In this document: positions 1-6,385 of the stretch, piece by piece
Layout: each line of letters starts with the position of its first letter
Numbering within the stretch: position 1 is the stretch's first letter
Source: Tissierella_B sp964485455
Lineage (GTDB): Bacteria > Bacillota > Clostridia > Tissierellales > Tissierellaceae
Assembly: GCA_964485455.1 (NCBI GenBank)
Contig: CAZAJU010000023.1
Span: 1-24,889 of the forward strand
Length of the DNA stretch: 24,889 nucleotides
Direction of reading: 5' to 3'
Position numbers and translations under genes: made by a program
The notes under the pieces: generated by a model
Told to the model about the DNA's origin: nothing
The model's input: the letters and a program-made list of their open reading frames with translations, nothing else
The model's database searches: none

Positions 1-2
1 AA

Positions 3-112
3 TATCTCCTTATTAAGAGTGGTGGAGGGAATGGGCCCGATGATACCCGGCAACCTTGTCATGGAACAAAGGTGCCAAATCCCACAGAATCATTATTCTG
101 AAAGATGAGGTA
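3..112 (+). ncRNA. SAM-I (S-box) riboswitch upstream of metK
   Basis: The segment carries the hallmark S-box core: AAGAGTGGTGGAGGGA, then GGCCCGATGATACCCGGCAA, then AGGTGCCAAATCC, closing with AAAGATGAGG. The P1 helix pairs CCTTA (8-12) with TGAGG (106-110). The family binds S-adenosylmethionine and usually switches off transcription of methionine and SAM genes. Its position directly before a terminator (124-152) and then metK, the SAM synthetase gene, fits feedback control by the enzyme's product. The promoter must lie to the left of the window, and the first bases of the transcript may be missing. Confidence 0.96.
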
Positions 113-123
113 ATTTGAAATAT

Positions 124-152
124 AAGCCTTTCCTTTTGGATTGGCTTTTTTT
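124..152 (+). terminator. Rho-independent terminator (riboswitch expression platform)
   Basis: AAGCC (124-128) pairs with GGCTT (143-147), and CC (132-133) with GG (138-139). A small internal mismatch separates them, and the hairpin is followed by a run of T to 152. It lies 12 nt after the aptamer, as expected for the attenuator of a transcriptional OFF switch. Which aptamer strand forms the antiterminator was not worked out. Confidence 0.8.
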
Positions 153-153
153 A

Positions 154-201
154 TGACCTAACCCAATTTACAGTGATTTTCTGTAAATTGATAGTAGGTA
201 A
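154..201 (+). repeat. 48-nt structured repeat, copy 1
   Basis: TGACCTAACCC is followed by a perfect 9-bp stem (AATTTACAG at 165-173 with CTGTAAATT at 181-189) around a 7-nt loop, then GATAG and TAGGT. ACCTA (156-160) can pair with TAGGT (195-199) as an outer helix. The same architecture and length recur at 2201-2248. The copy starts right after the T-run of the riboswitch terminator. It could be a REP or MITE-like element or an RNA motif; the family is not recognised. Confidence 0.75.
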
Positions 202-295
202 TTCGCAAGTAATGCCAAATCTATTTGACTGAAAGGAATAATAGATTTGATGCATTATACTGCGGCGAAGTGAGCTAATAGATTTGAGTTGCGAA
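202..295 (+). repeat. Nested inverted repeats in the metK leader
   Basis: TTCGCAA (202-208) is matched by TTGCGAA (289-295). Inside, CAAATCTATT (216-225) pairs perfectly with AATAGATTTG (240-249), and AATGC (211-215) extends the stem with GCATT (252-256) across a two-base bulge. A second AATAGATTTG (277-286) could compete for the same partner strand, so two exclusive folds are possible. The whole metK leader, 113-351, holds no gene: it contains the attenuator, the 48-nt repeat, this block and a ribosome binding site. Confidence 0.6.
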
Positions 296-351
296 ACTGC
301 TTATGACAGCTTTGAAAATGCATAGATTGAATAAACATAGGAGGAAAACAA

Positions 352-1536
352 ATGAAGAAATGGTTATTTACGTCTGAGTCCGTTACAGAAGGTCATCCGG
401 ATAAGGTATGCGATGCTATATCAGATTCCATATTGGATGCAATACTTACTCAAGACCCTGTTGCAAGAGTAGCTTGTGAGACTATGGTTACAACAGGTTT
501 AGTTCTAGTGTCCGGAGAGATTACTACAAATTGTTATGTAGATATTCCGAAGATTGTTAGAGAAACAGTTGCAGATATAGGTTATGTAAGAGCTAAATAT
601 GGCTTTGATGCTGATACATGTGCAGTACTTACATCTATAAATGAACAATCAGCTGATATAGCTATGGGTGTAGACAAGGCCCTTGAATCCAAGGAACTTA
701 GTGAAGACCAACTTGACACGATTGGAGCTGGAGATCAAGGTATGATGTTTGGCTTTGCTTGCAATGAAACAAAGGAACTTATGCCATTGCCTATTTCATT
801 AGCGCATAAAATGTCAAGAAGACTTGCTCAAGCAAGAAAATCAGGTGCTTTAGGTTATCTAAGACCAGATGGAAAAACTCAGGTAACTATAGAGTACCAT
901 GATGATAAACCAGTAAGAATAGAGAATATAGTAGTTTCTACTCAGCATAGTCCGGAGATTGACTTAGAAACGGTTAAACAAGATATCATGAATCATGTAA
1001 TTCTTGAAATAGCACCTAAGGAAATGTTGGATGAAAATACAAAATACTATGTAAATCCTACGGGTCGTTTTGTAATTGGAGGACCAATGGGAGACTCAGG
1101 TCTTACAGGAAGAAAGATAATAGTAGACACTTACGGTGGATACGCAAGACATGGTGGTGGAGCATTCTCTGGTAAAGACCCTACAAAGGTAGATAGATCT
1201 GCTGCATATGCAGCTAGATATGTAGCTAAGAATATAGTTGCTGCAGGGCTAGCAGACAAGTGTGAGGTTGGTCTTGCTTATGCTATTGGTGTAGCTCGTC
1301 CATTATCAGTGTATGTAGATACATTTGGAACAGGTAAAATTAGCGATAATGATATCACAAACCTAGTAAATAAGCATTTCGACCTAAGACCAGCCGCTAT
1401 CATTAGAGACTTAGAACTTCAAAGACCGATTTATAGACAACTTTCAGCATACGGTCATTTTGGAAGAGAAGACTTAGATGTAAAATGGGAAAAAACAGAT
1501 AAGGTTGAAGTTCTTAGAAAAGAAGCAGGACTATAA
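352..1536 (+). CDS. metK: S-adenosylmethionine synthetase
   Basis: The 394-aa product makes SAM from methionine and ATP in the cytoplasm, the central step of the methylation cycle. Its length is the normal bacterial one. The N-terminal motif SVTEGHPDKVCD carries the conserved His15 and Asp17. GAGDQGMMFG lies in the middle, and the glycine-rich P-loop HGGGAFSGKDPTKVDRS begins near residue 267. The ATG is preceded by AGGAGG at a good distance. A SAM-I riboswitch at the left end of the window is the likely control element, and a strong terminator follows at 1563, so the gene appears to be a single transcription unit. Nothing is missing or odd in the protein itself; the unusual part is the roughly 200-nt structured leader between the attenuator and the start codon. 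Confidence 0.98.
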   Translation: MKKWLFTSESVTEGHPDKVCDAISDSILDAILTQDPVARVACETMVTTGLVLVSGEITTNCYVDIPKIVRETVADIGYVRAKYGFDADTCAVLTSINEQSADIAMGVDKALESKELSEDQLDTIGAGDQGMMFGFACNETKELMPLPISLAHKMSRRLAQARKSGALGYLRPDGKTQVTIEYHDDKPVRIENIVVSTQHSPEIDLETVKQDIMNHVILEIAPKEMLDENTKYYVNPTGRFVIGGPMGDSGLTGRKIIVDTYGGYARHGGGAFSGKDPTKVDRSAAYAARYVAKNIVAAGLADKCEVGLAYAIGVARPLSVYVDTFGTGKISDNDITNLVNKHFDLRPAAIIRDLELQRPIYRQLSAYGHFGREDLDVKWEKTDKVEVLRKEAGL

Positions 1537-1562
1537 TAAGCAAGAACTAAAAGCTAACATTG

Positions 1563-1593
1563 AAAACAGATTATTAATTTAATCTGTTTTTTT
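1563..1593 (+). terminator. Rho-independent terminator after metK
   Basis: AAACAGATTA (1564-1573) pairs with TAATCTGTTT (1580-1589) around a short AT loop, and a T-run continues to 1593. It closes the metK transcription unit. Confidence 0.93.
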
Positions 1594-1619
1594 ATTTTTT
1601 TGAATAGTAAAAAGTGATT

Positions 1620-1672
1620 CCTTCTTCTATATGTTAATTAAGAAGGTGATAGAGGAATGCTTCTCTATTACC
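1620..1672 (+). promoter_or_regulatory. Two overlapping leader hairpins before the DUF1659 gene
   Basis: CCTTCTT (1620-1626) pairs with AAGAAGG (1640-1646). GGTGATAGAG (1645-1654) pairs with CTCTATTACC (1663-1672), with one G-T wobble. The two stems share bases 1645-1646, so they slightly exclude each other. They lie in the 5' leader 22 nt before the DUF1659 start codon. They may be a transcript-stabilising structure or a regulatory leader; no T-run follows, so this is not a terminator. Confidence 0.45.
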
Positions 1673-1694
1673 TCTAAAGGGAGGAGGTGAGAAA

Positions 1695-1916
1695 ATGGCT
1701 GTTATAGGTATAAAGGAAAGGCTATCACTGAAGCTTGAGTTAGATGATGGATTAGTAGATGGTAAGCAAAAGGTGAAATCAAAGACCTTGAACAACATCA
1801 AAGTAGATGCATTAGATGCAAATCTTCATGGAACTGCATTGGCACTAGCAGGTCTTCAAGCTAAATCCTTGCTAAAAGTAAAAAGGATAGAGGAGACTGC
1901 ATTGACAGAAGAGTAG
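1695..1916 (+). CDS. DUF1659 family small protein
   Basis: The 73-aa protein begins MAVIGIKERLSLKLELD and has the family's usual features: a short beta-rich start, a central TLNNIKVDALDANLHGTALALAGLQ segment, and a final LLKVKRIEETALTEE. The family is small, cytosolic by appearance (no signal peptide or membrane segment) and of unknown function. In Firmicutes it is commonly found beside DUF2922 and YvrJ proteins, as here. The ribosome binding site GGGAGGAGGTGA is almost fully complementary to the 16S 3' end, which suggests strong translation. It forms an apparent operon with the DUF2922 gene 40 bp downstream. Confidence 0.88.
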   Translation: MAVIGIKERLSLKLELDDGLVDGKQKVKSKTLNNIKVDALDANLHGTALALAGLQAKSLLKVKRIEETALTEE

Positions 1917-1956
1917 AAGATAGCCACTGTTCAGTAATTTTAAAGGAGGTGAAATA

Positions 1957-2175
1957 ATGGATAAGGTAAGATTGGAGATGGACTTTTTAGATGCCTTGGA
2001 AAAGGTAAGTCGCATAAGTTTAGATGACCCTAGGGCAGATTTAATTCCTAGTGAAATACAGGCGGTGATGCAAACTATAATTGCCCAGAATATATTTGAA
2101 ACTGCCAATGGAGACCTAGTAGCAATCTCTGGTGCTAGAGTGGTAACAACTAATATAAATGAAATGGAGTTTTAA
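1957..2175 (+). CDS. DUF2922 family small protein
   Basis: The 72-aa product matches the DUF2922 pattern: an N-terminal strand (KVRLEMDFLDALEKVSRISLDDPRAD in two parts), then EIQAVMQTIIAQNIFETANGDLVAISGARVV and a short acidic end. It has no signal peptide or transmembrane segment, and its function is unknown. It is preceded by AAAGGAGGTGA, a textbook strong Shine-Dalgarno site, and is followed after one base by a strong terminator. The gene is the second of a two-gene unit with the DUF1659 gene. The repeated neighbourhood in Firmicutes suggests a shared role, but none is established that I know of. Confidence 0.88.
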   Translation: MDKVRLEMDFLDALEKVSRISLDDPRADLIPSEIQAVMQTIIAQNIFETANGDLVAISGARVVTTNINEMEF

Positions 2176-2177
2176 TA

Positions 2178-2198
2178 AAGGGCCGAAAGGCCCTTTTT
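2178..2198 (+). terminator. Rho-independent terminator after DUF2922 gene
   Basis: AGGGCC (2179-2184), a GAAA tetraloop, GGCCCT (2189-2194) and a T-run form a compact, strong terminator. Confidence 0.95.
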
Positions 2199-2200
2199 AA

Positions 2201-2248
2201 TGACCTAACCCGATTTGTAGGGATGTTCTACAAATCAATAGTAGGTCA
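2201..2248 (+). repeat. 48-nt structured repeat, copy 2
   Basis: TGACCTAACCC is followed by a perfect 9-bp stem (GATTTGTAG at 2212-2220 with CTACAAATC at 2228-2236), a 7-nt loop, AATAG, and TAGGTCA (2242-2248), which pairs with TGACCTA (2201-2207). It has the same length as copy 1. Three stem pairs differ from copy 1 and all three changes are compensatory. Like copy 1, it starts directly after the T-run of a terminator. Confidence 0.8.
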
Positions 2249-2295
2249 GATTTGTGCTAAACGCTAGAATTGTAAATTTAAAGGAGGTGAAAAGC

Positions 2296-2439
2296 ATGGA
2301 GGAGATGTTTGCTGGCATAGCCAACCTTGGATTTCCCATAGTTATATCCATATATCTATTGGTTAGAATAGAGGGGAAATTAAATGAGTTGACTGCAAGT
2401 ATAACGGAGCTTTCAAAGTCAATTGCAAGCTATAAATAG
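2296..2439 (+). CDS. YvrJ family small membrane protein
   Basis: The 47-aa protein reads MEEMFAGIANLGFPIVISIY and then LLVRIEGKLNELTASITELS, followed by KSIASYK. Residues about 8-24 form one membrane-spanning helix; the rest is a short amphipathic or coiled-coil-like tail. This is the YvrJ pattern, named after a Bacillus protein of unknown function. The start is chosen at 2296 because a perfect AAAGGAGGTGA lies 6 nt upstream; reading further upstream in frame would pass through that site. It stands alone after the second 48-nt repeat and may share a function with the two preceding small genes. Confidence 0.85.
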   Translation: MEEMFAGIANLGFPIVISIYLLVRIEGKLNELTASITELSKSIASYK

Positions 2440-2443
2440 ACTT

Positions 2444-2472
2444 GAAATAGATGGATTGACTCCATCTATTTT
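2444..2472 (+). terminator. Hairpin between yvrJ-like gene and recD2 (possible weak terminator)
   Basis: AAATAGATGGA (2445-2455) pairs perfectly with TCCATCTATTT (2461-2471) around TTGAC. Only four T residues follow before GG, so termination may be partial. Its right edge runs directly into the extended -10 element at 2472. Confidence 0.55.
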
Positions 2473-2480
2473 GGTATAAT
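2472..2480 (+). promoter_or_regulatory. Extended -10 promoter for recD2
   Basis: TGGTATAAT is a perfect extended -10 (TGnTATAAT). The nearest -35-like TTGACT (2456-2461) sits in the hairpin loop only 13 bp away, which is too short, so the extended -10 probably does the work. The start codon of recD2 is 56 bp downstream. Confidence 0.55.
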
Positions 2481-2536
2481 TAGGTGATAACATCTTTATT
2501 TCAAGAGCAGAGGACATTTAAGGAGGGTGGCATTCA

Positions 2537-4756
2537 ATGGTAATTGAAGGAGTTATAGAGGAGATAATTTATAGAAATGAATCCAATGGATATACCGTTG
2601 GTAGATTGATAACATCTGATGGAGATATTACCATCGTAGGTTATTCTGCCCTTATTAATACAGATGAGACCGTATCTTTAGAAGGAGAACTTGTATATCA
2701 CAATAAATATGGAGAACAATTTAGCTTTACCAGAATAAATACAGTGCTACCATCTACTCTCAAGGGTATTGAAAACTATCTTTCCTCAGGACTGATTCCA
2801 AATATAGGACCTAAGATTGCCAAGAGAATAGTTGAGAAATTTGGACTGGAATCCCTAGATATAATACAGTATAATCCTGAGAGGCTTAAGGAAGTTGGTG
2901 GAATTGGAGATAAGAAGCTAGAGATGATTATGGAAGCGTATGATGAGCAGAGAGAGCTTAGAGATATAATGGTCTACCTTCAACAATATGATATAAGTGT
3001 CAATCAGGGAATCAAGATATATAAAAAGTATGGAAATGATACTATAAAGATCATTAGTGAAAATCCATATAGATTATCTGAGGATATATACGGAATAGGA
3101 TTTAAGACTGCAGATACAATTGCAAATAAAATTGGGGTAAGTATAGACTCTCCTTATAGATGTGAAGCTGGTCTTAAGTATGTAATTAGGGAATGTGCAG
3201 GAGAAGGCCATTGCTATATACCAAAGGATGAATTTATTCTTAGAGCATCAAAGCTATTAGAAATAGATACAGAACTTATCGAGGATGGAATTAGGGATCT
3301 GATTTTTAAGAATAGCTTTTATGCAGTCAATAATGGAGAAGAGACCTATATATACTACAAGCCATATTACATGGCTGAGAATAGCGTAGCTAGAAAGATA
3401 ATAGAGATTTCTAGACATGAATTCGATGAACTGGATGTAGATGCTGAGAGGGAAATTCAATTAATAGAAAAGATAAATGGGATATCTTTTGGAGAACGAC
3501 AAATCCAAGCTATTAACGAATCGCTTAATAACGGTATGATTATAATAACAGGTGGTCCTGGTACTGGAAAGACCACTACCATCAACGCAATCATAACTAT
3601 CTGCGAGAATTTAGGTCTTGAGGTAGTGCTTGCTGCGCCAACTGGAAGGGCAGCTAAAAGGATGACTGAGACTACAGGAAGAGAAGCTAAGACAATTCAT
3701 AGGCTTTTAGAGATATCCTTTATGGACGAAGATAGTTCTGAGTTTTTCAAGGATGAAGATAGCCCAATCGAAGCGGATTTAATCATAGTAGATGAAGCTT
3801 CCATGATAGATATTCTTTTAATGAACAGCTTGTTAAAGGCAATAAGACCTGGAACAAGATTGATTTTAGTTGGAGATATAGACCAGCTCCCTTCTGTTGG
3901 TCCTGGAAATGTACTAAAGGATATTATTAACTCAGGAGCAATTAAGGTATGTATGCTGGATGAAATATTTAGACAAGCTGAAGAGAGTATGATAATTGTA
4001 AATGCTCACAAGGTGAATAAGGGTGAGGCTCCACTACTCAATGAAAAGGATAAGGATTTTTTCTTTATAAATTCAAGGAATCAATCAGAAATAGTTAGAA
4101 CCATTACGGAATTAAACAAGGATAGATTGCCCTCATTTTATGGAGTTGATCCAATTAATGATATACAGGTTTTGACCCCTATGAAAAAGGGAGATGTAGG
4201 AATACACACACTTAACAAGCATCTTCAAGATGTTCTAAATCCTGCCTCTAAGTTTAAGAATGAAAAGAAAGTAGGGGAAGAGATATTTAGAGTAGGGGAC
4301 AAAGTCATGCAGACCAAGAACAACTACAAGATGGAGTGGAATATAATCCGAGGAAAATCAGAAGGTTTGAAGGGTGAAGGGATATTTAATGGAGATTTTG
4401 GCTATATTAGTGAAATTGATAATGAAGAAAACATCCTAAAAGTGGTATTTGATGATGAGAAGGAAGTAGAATATGATTATAAGCAGCTTGATGAACTGAT
4501 GCTTGCTTATGCCACAACAGTACATAAGGCTCAGGGAAGTGAGTTTCCTGTTGTTATCATGCCCGTATCTTCAGGTCCTCCTATGTTATTAACTCGAAAT
4601 CTTTTTTATACAGCAATTACTAGGGCGAGAAAATTAGTAGTACTAGTAGGGGATGAAAGATATATGCATATGATGATAAGAAACAATATTATCGCTAAAA
4701 GATATTCTTCACTTGATATAAGAATTAGGGAATATATTCAACCATTCTTTGGTTAG
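2537..4756 (+). CDS. recD2: RecD2-type SF1B DNA helicase
   Basis: The 739-aa protein is an ATP-dependent 5'-3' DNA helicase of the RecD2/TraA family, the stand-alone form found in bacteria lacking RecBC and involved in DNA repair. The N-terminal part carries helix-hairpin-helix segments (GLIPNIGPKIAKRIVEKFG and GIGDKKLEMIMEAY). Walker A is GGPGTGKTTT with Lys345. Walker B is LIIVDEAS with Asp419 and Glu420. GDIDQLPSVGPG is a typical helicase motif III. The C-terminal UvrD-like motif TTVHKAQGSEF and YTAITRARK are intact. The length is normal for the family. The ribosome binding site is AAGGAGGG. The comF gene follows 10 bp after the stop, so the two are probably cotranscribed. Confidence 0.95.
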   Translation: MVIEGVIEEIIYRNESNGYTVGRLITSDGDITIVGYSALINTDETVSLEGELVYHNKYGEQFSFTRINTVLPSTLKGIENYLSSGLIPNIGPKIAKRIVEKFGLESLDIIQYNPERLKEVGGIGDKKLEMIMEAYDEQRELRDIMVYLQQYDISVNQGIKIYKKYGNDTIKIISENPYRLSEDIYGIGFKTADTIANKIGVSIDSPYRCEAGLKYVIRECAGEGHCYIPKDEFILRASKLLEIDTELIEDGIRDLIFKNSFYAVNNGEETYIYYKPYYMAENSVARKIIEISRHEFDELDVDAEREIQLIEKINGISFGERQIQAINESLNNGMIIITGGPGTGKTTTINAIITICENLGLEVVLAAPTGRAAKRMTETTGREAKTIHRLLEISFMDEDSSEFFKDEDSPIEADLIIVDEASMIDILLMNSLLKAIRPGTRLILVGDIDQLPSVGPGNVLKDIINSGAIKVCMLDEIFRQAEESMIIVNAHKVNKGEAPLLNEKDKDFFFINSRNQSEIVRTITELNKDRLPSFYGVDPINDIQVLTPMKKGDVGIHTLNKHLQDVLNPASKFKNEKKVGEEIFRVGDKVMQTKNNYKMEWNIIRGKSEGLKGEGIFNGDFGYISEIDNEENILKVVFDDEKEVEYDYKQLDELMLAYATTVHKAQGSEFPVVIMPVSSGPPMLLTRNLFYTAITRARKLVVLVGDERYMHMMIRNNIIAKRYSSLDIRIREYIQPFFG

Positions 4757-4766
4757 GAGGATAATT

Positions 4767-5414
4767 ATGGGGATAAAGAACCTATTGTTTCCAACGAAAA
4801 ATCTTTGTTATTTATGTAAGGATAGAGAAGGAAGTGTGAATGGCTTTGTTTGCAATGAATGCAGGGAGAAAATCTTGTTCATGAATAAAGAAATAGAGCT
4901 TGAACCCCAAATAATAAATAGGACTATATACTGTGTTAGCTATAATAAATTTCTAAAGGAATTAGTACATGACTTTAAGTTTAATGATAAAAGCTATCTC
5001 TATAAGCCTTTAGCTGAACTAATGTTATCAACCATAAGGAATAAGAATATTGATAGTATTGATTTAGTAGCATTTATTCCAATTCATAGGAAAAAAGAAG
5101 CAATAAGAGGATACAATCAATCGGAACTTCTGGCTTCATATATAGGAGAAGCTTTAGGTTTACCTGTATCCAGAAGTAATCTAATTAAATCCAGATGGAC
5201 CAAGGAACAGAATACATTAAATAGAAGTGAAAGACTAAAAAATTTAAAGGATTCCTTTGGAATAAGGAACCCTAATGAATTTGTCGGTAAAAAAATACTT
5301 CTTGTTGATGATTTAATAACTACGGGTTCTACCTTTAAGGAATGTGCTGAACTTCTGAAGAAAAGTGGTGCGAAATCAGTAATTTGTATTGCCCTATCAT
5401 CTTCAAAGGTTTAG
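4767..5414 (+). CDS. comF: ComF family phosphoribosyltransferase-like protein
   Basis: The 215-aa product belongs to the ComF family, which is linked to DNA uptake and ssDNA handling in competent bacteria; it is also kept in many species not known to be competent. The N-terminal zinc ribbon is visible as Cys14-x2-Cys17 and Cys29-x2-Cys32. A type I phosphoribosyltransferase fold follows, with the PRPP-binding motif ILLVDDLITTGST at residues 177-189. I chose ATG 4767 because TAGGAGG ends 6 nt upstream, overlapping the recD2 stop; a TTG at 4749 would lie inside recD2 with no ribosome site. Its 3' end faces the minus-strand YihY gene with 19 bp between them; a 10-bp AT palindrome at 5425 is the only candidate stop signal. 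Confidence 0.92.
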   Translation: MGIKNLLFPTKNLCYLCKDREGSVNGFVCNECREKILFMNKEIELEPQIINRTIYCVSYNKFLKELVHDFKFNDKSYLYKPLAELMLSTIRNKNIDSIDLVAFIPIHRKKEAIRGYNQSELLASYIGEALGLPVSRSNLIKSRWTKEQNTLNRSERLKNLKDSFGIRNPNEFVGKKILLVDDLITTGSTFKECAELLKKSGAKSVICIALSSSKV

Positions 5415-5433
5415 AATCAGATTGAACTATAGT

Positions 5434-6348
5434 TTATTTTAACCCTGCTAGTAACCTACTAATTACGCTTTTTTCTGGATTGACACTTAAGGGTTCTCTA
5501 CTATAGTAGTCTATGGTAGCATTAATTTCTCCTCCTAATACCATAATTATACTGCTTAAGTAAAGCCAGACTAAAAGGATCATGACCCCTCCTAGGCTTC
5601 CATAGGTTGTCGAGTATTTTCCAAAGTTTTTCACGTAGAATGAGAACAATTGGGACACAAATACCCATCCAATTGTTGCAAAGACTGCACCTGGTAATGT
5701 TCTTTTTAGCCTGATGCCTTTTTTAAATGAAGAGCACGGGCTATATTTATATAGAAGAGCAAATATTAATGTCATAAAGATCATAGGTATTATAAATCTG
5801 ATATTTTTCCATATATTAAGAAAGACTTTTCCATACCCAAAGAATTCAAATAGTTTTCTTCCTAAGAGTTCTCCAAAAATCAGTGTCACAATTACCAACA
5901 TCAACAAGACTAAGAGGCCTATGGTAAATAGGATAGAGAGACCTTTTAAATTGTAAAAGGATCTTGTCTCCTCGCAATCATATGCCCTATTTATTGCCCT
6001 TATAACAGGAGTTACTCCTGAAGAGGCAGTCCAAATACCTGCGAATGCTGCAATAGAAAGTAAACCTTGGCTACTGCTACTTACTATATCTTCTACGAAG
6101 CTTATGATTATATATTGTATATCCATTGGAAGAAATTGAATAGCTTCATAAATAAATTTTGGCTCTACAATAGCTGTGTAAGAGACTATATTTAACAACA
6201 CTATCATAAAAGGGAATATGGAAAGGATTAGAAAGTAGGCCATTTGGGCACTTATAGCAGAAATTTTGTCCTCACCGATTCTAAAGGCCAAATGGTCTAA
6301 AAATATAACCGGTTCATATTTTAAAATTCTGCCAAGAAAATTCTTCAT
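5434..6348 (-). CDS. YihY/BrkB family membrane protein
   Basis: The 304-aa integral membrane protein has about six transmembrane helices and the family's characteristic segments: SAQMAYFLILSIFPFMIVLL near the start, GIWTASSGVTPVIRAINRAY in the middle, and RTLPGAVFATIGWVFVSQLF with YGSLGGVMILLVWLYLSS toward the end. The family was once annotated as ribonuclease BN, an assignment since withdrawn; its true function is unsettled. The start is supported by GGAGGG. It is the last gene of a minus-strand operon, 37 bp after the peptidase gene. No functional tie between the two is evident. Confidence 0.93.
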   Translation of the reverse strand: MKNFLGRILKYEPVIFLDHLAFRIGEDKISAISAQMAYFLILSIFPFMIVLLNIVSYTAIVEPKFIYEAIQFLPMDIQYIIISFVEDIVSSSSQGLLSIAAFAGIWTASSGVTPVIRAINRAYDCEETRSFYNLKGLSILFTIGLLVLLMLVIVTLIFGELLGRKLFEFFGYGKVFLNIWKNIRFIIPMIFMTLIFALLYKYSPCSSFKKGIRLKRTLPGAVFATIGWVFVSQLFSFYVKNFGKYSTTYGSLGGVMILLVWLYLSSIIMVLGGEINATIDYYSREPLSVNPEKSVISRLLAGLK

Positions 6349-6385
6349 AAAGATCCCTCCATTAAGAGATGGTAAATGCTTCTCA

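Noticed and set aside
2254..2295. Extended YvrJ start
   Set aside because: The extension would translate through a perfect Shine-Dalgarno site; family homology starts at 2296.
5425..5434. comF terminator
   Set aside because: A 10-bp AT palindrome with no real loop and a short broken T-run is too weak to call.
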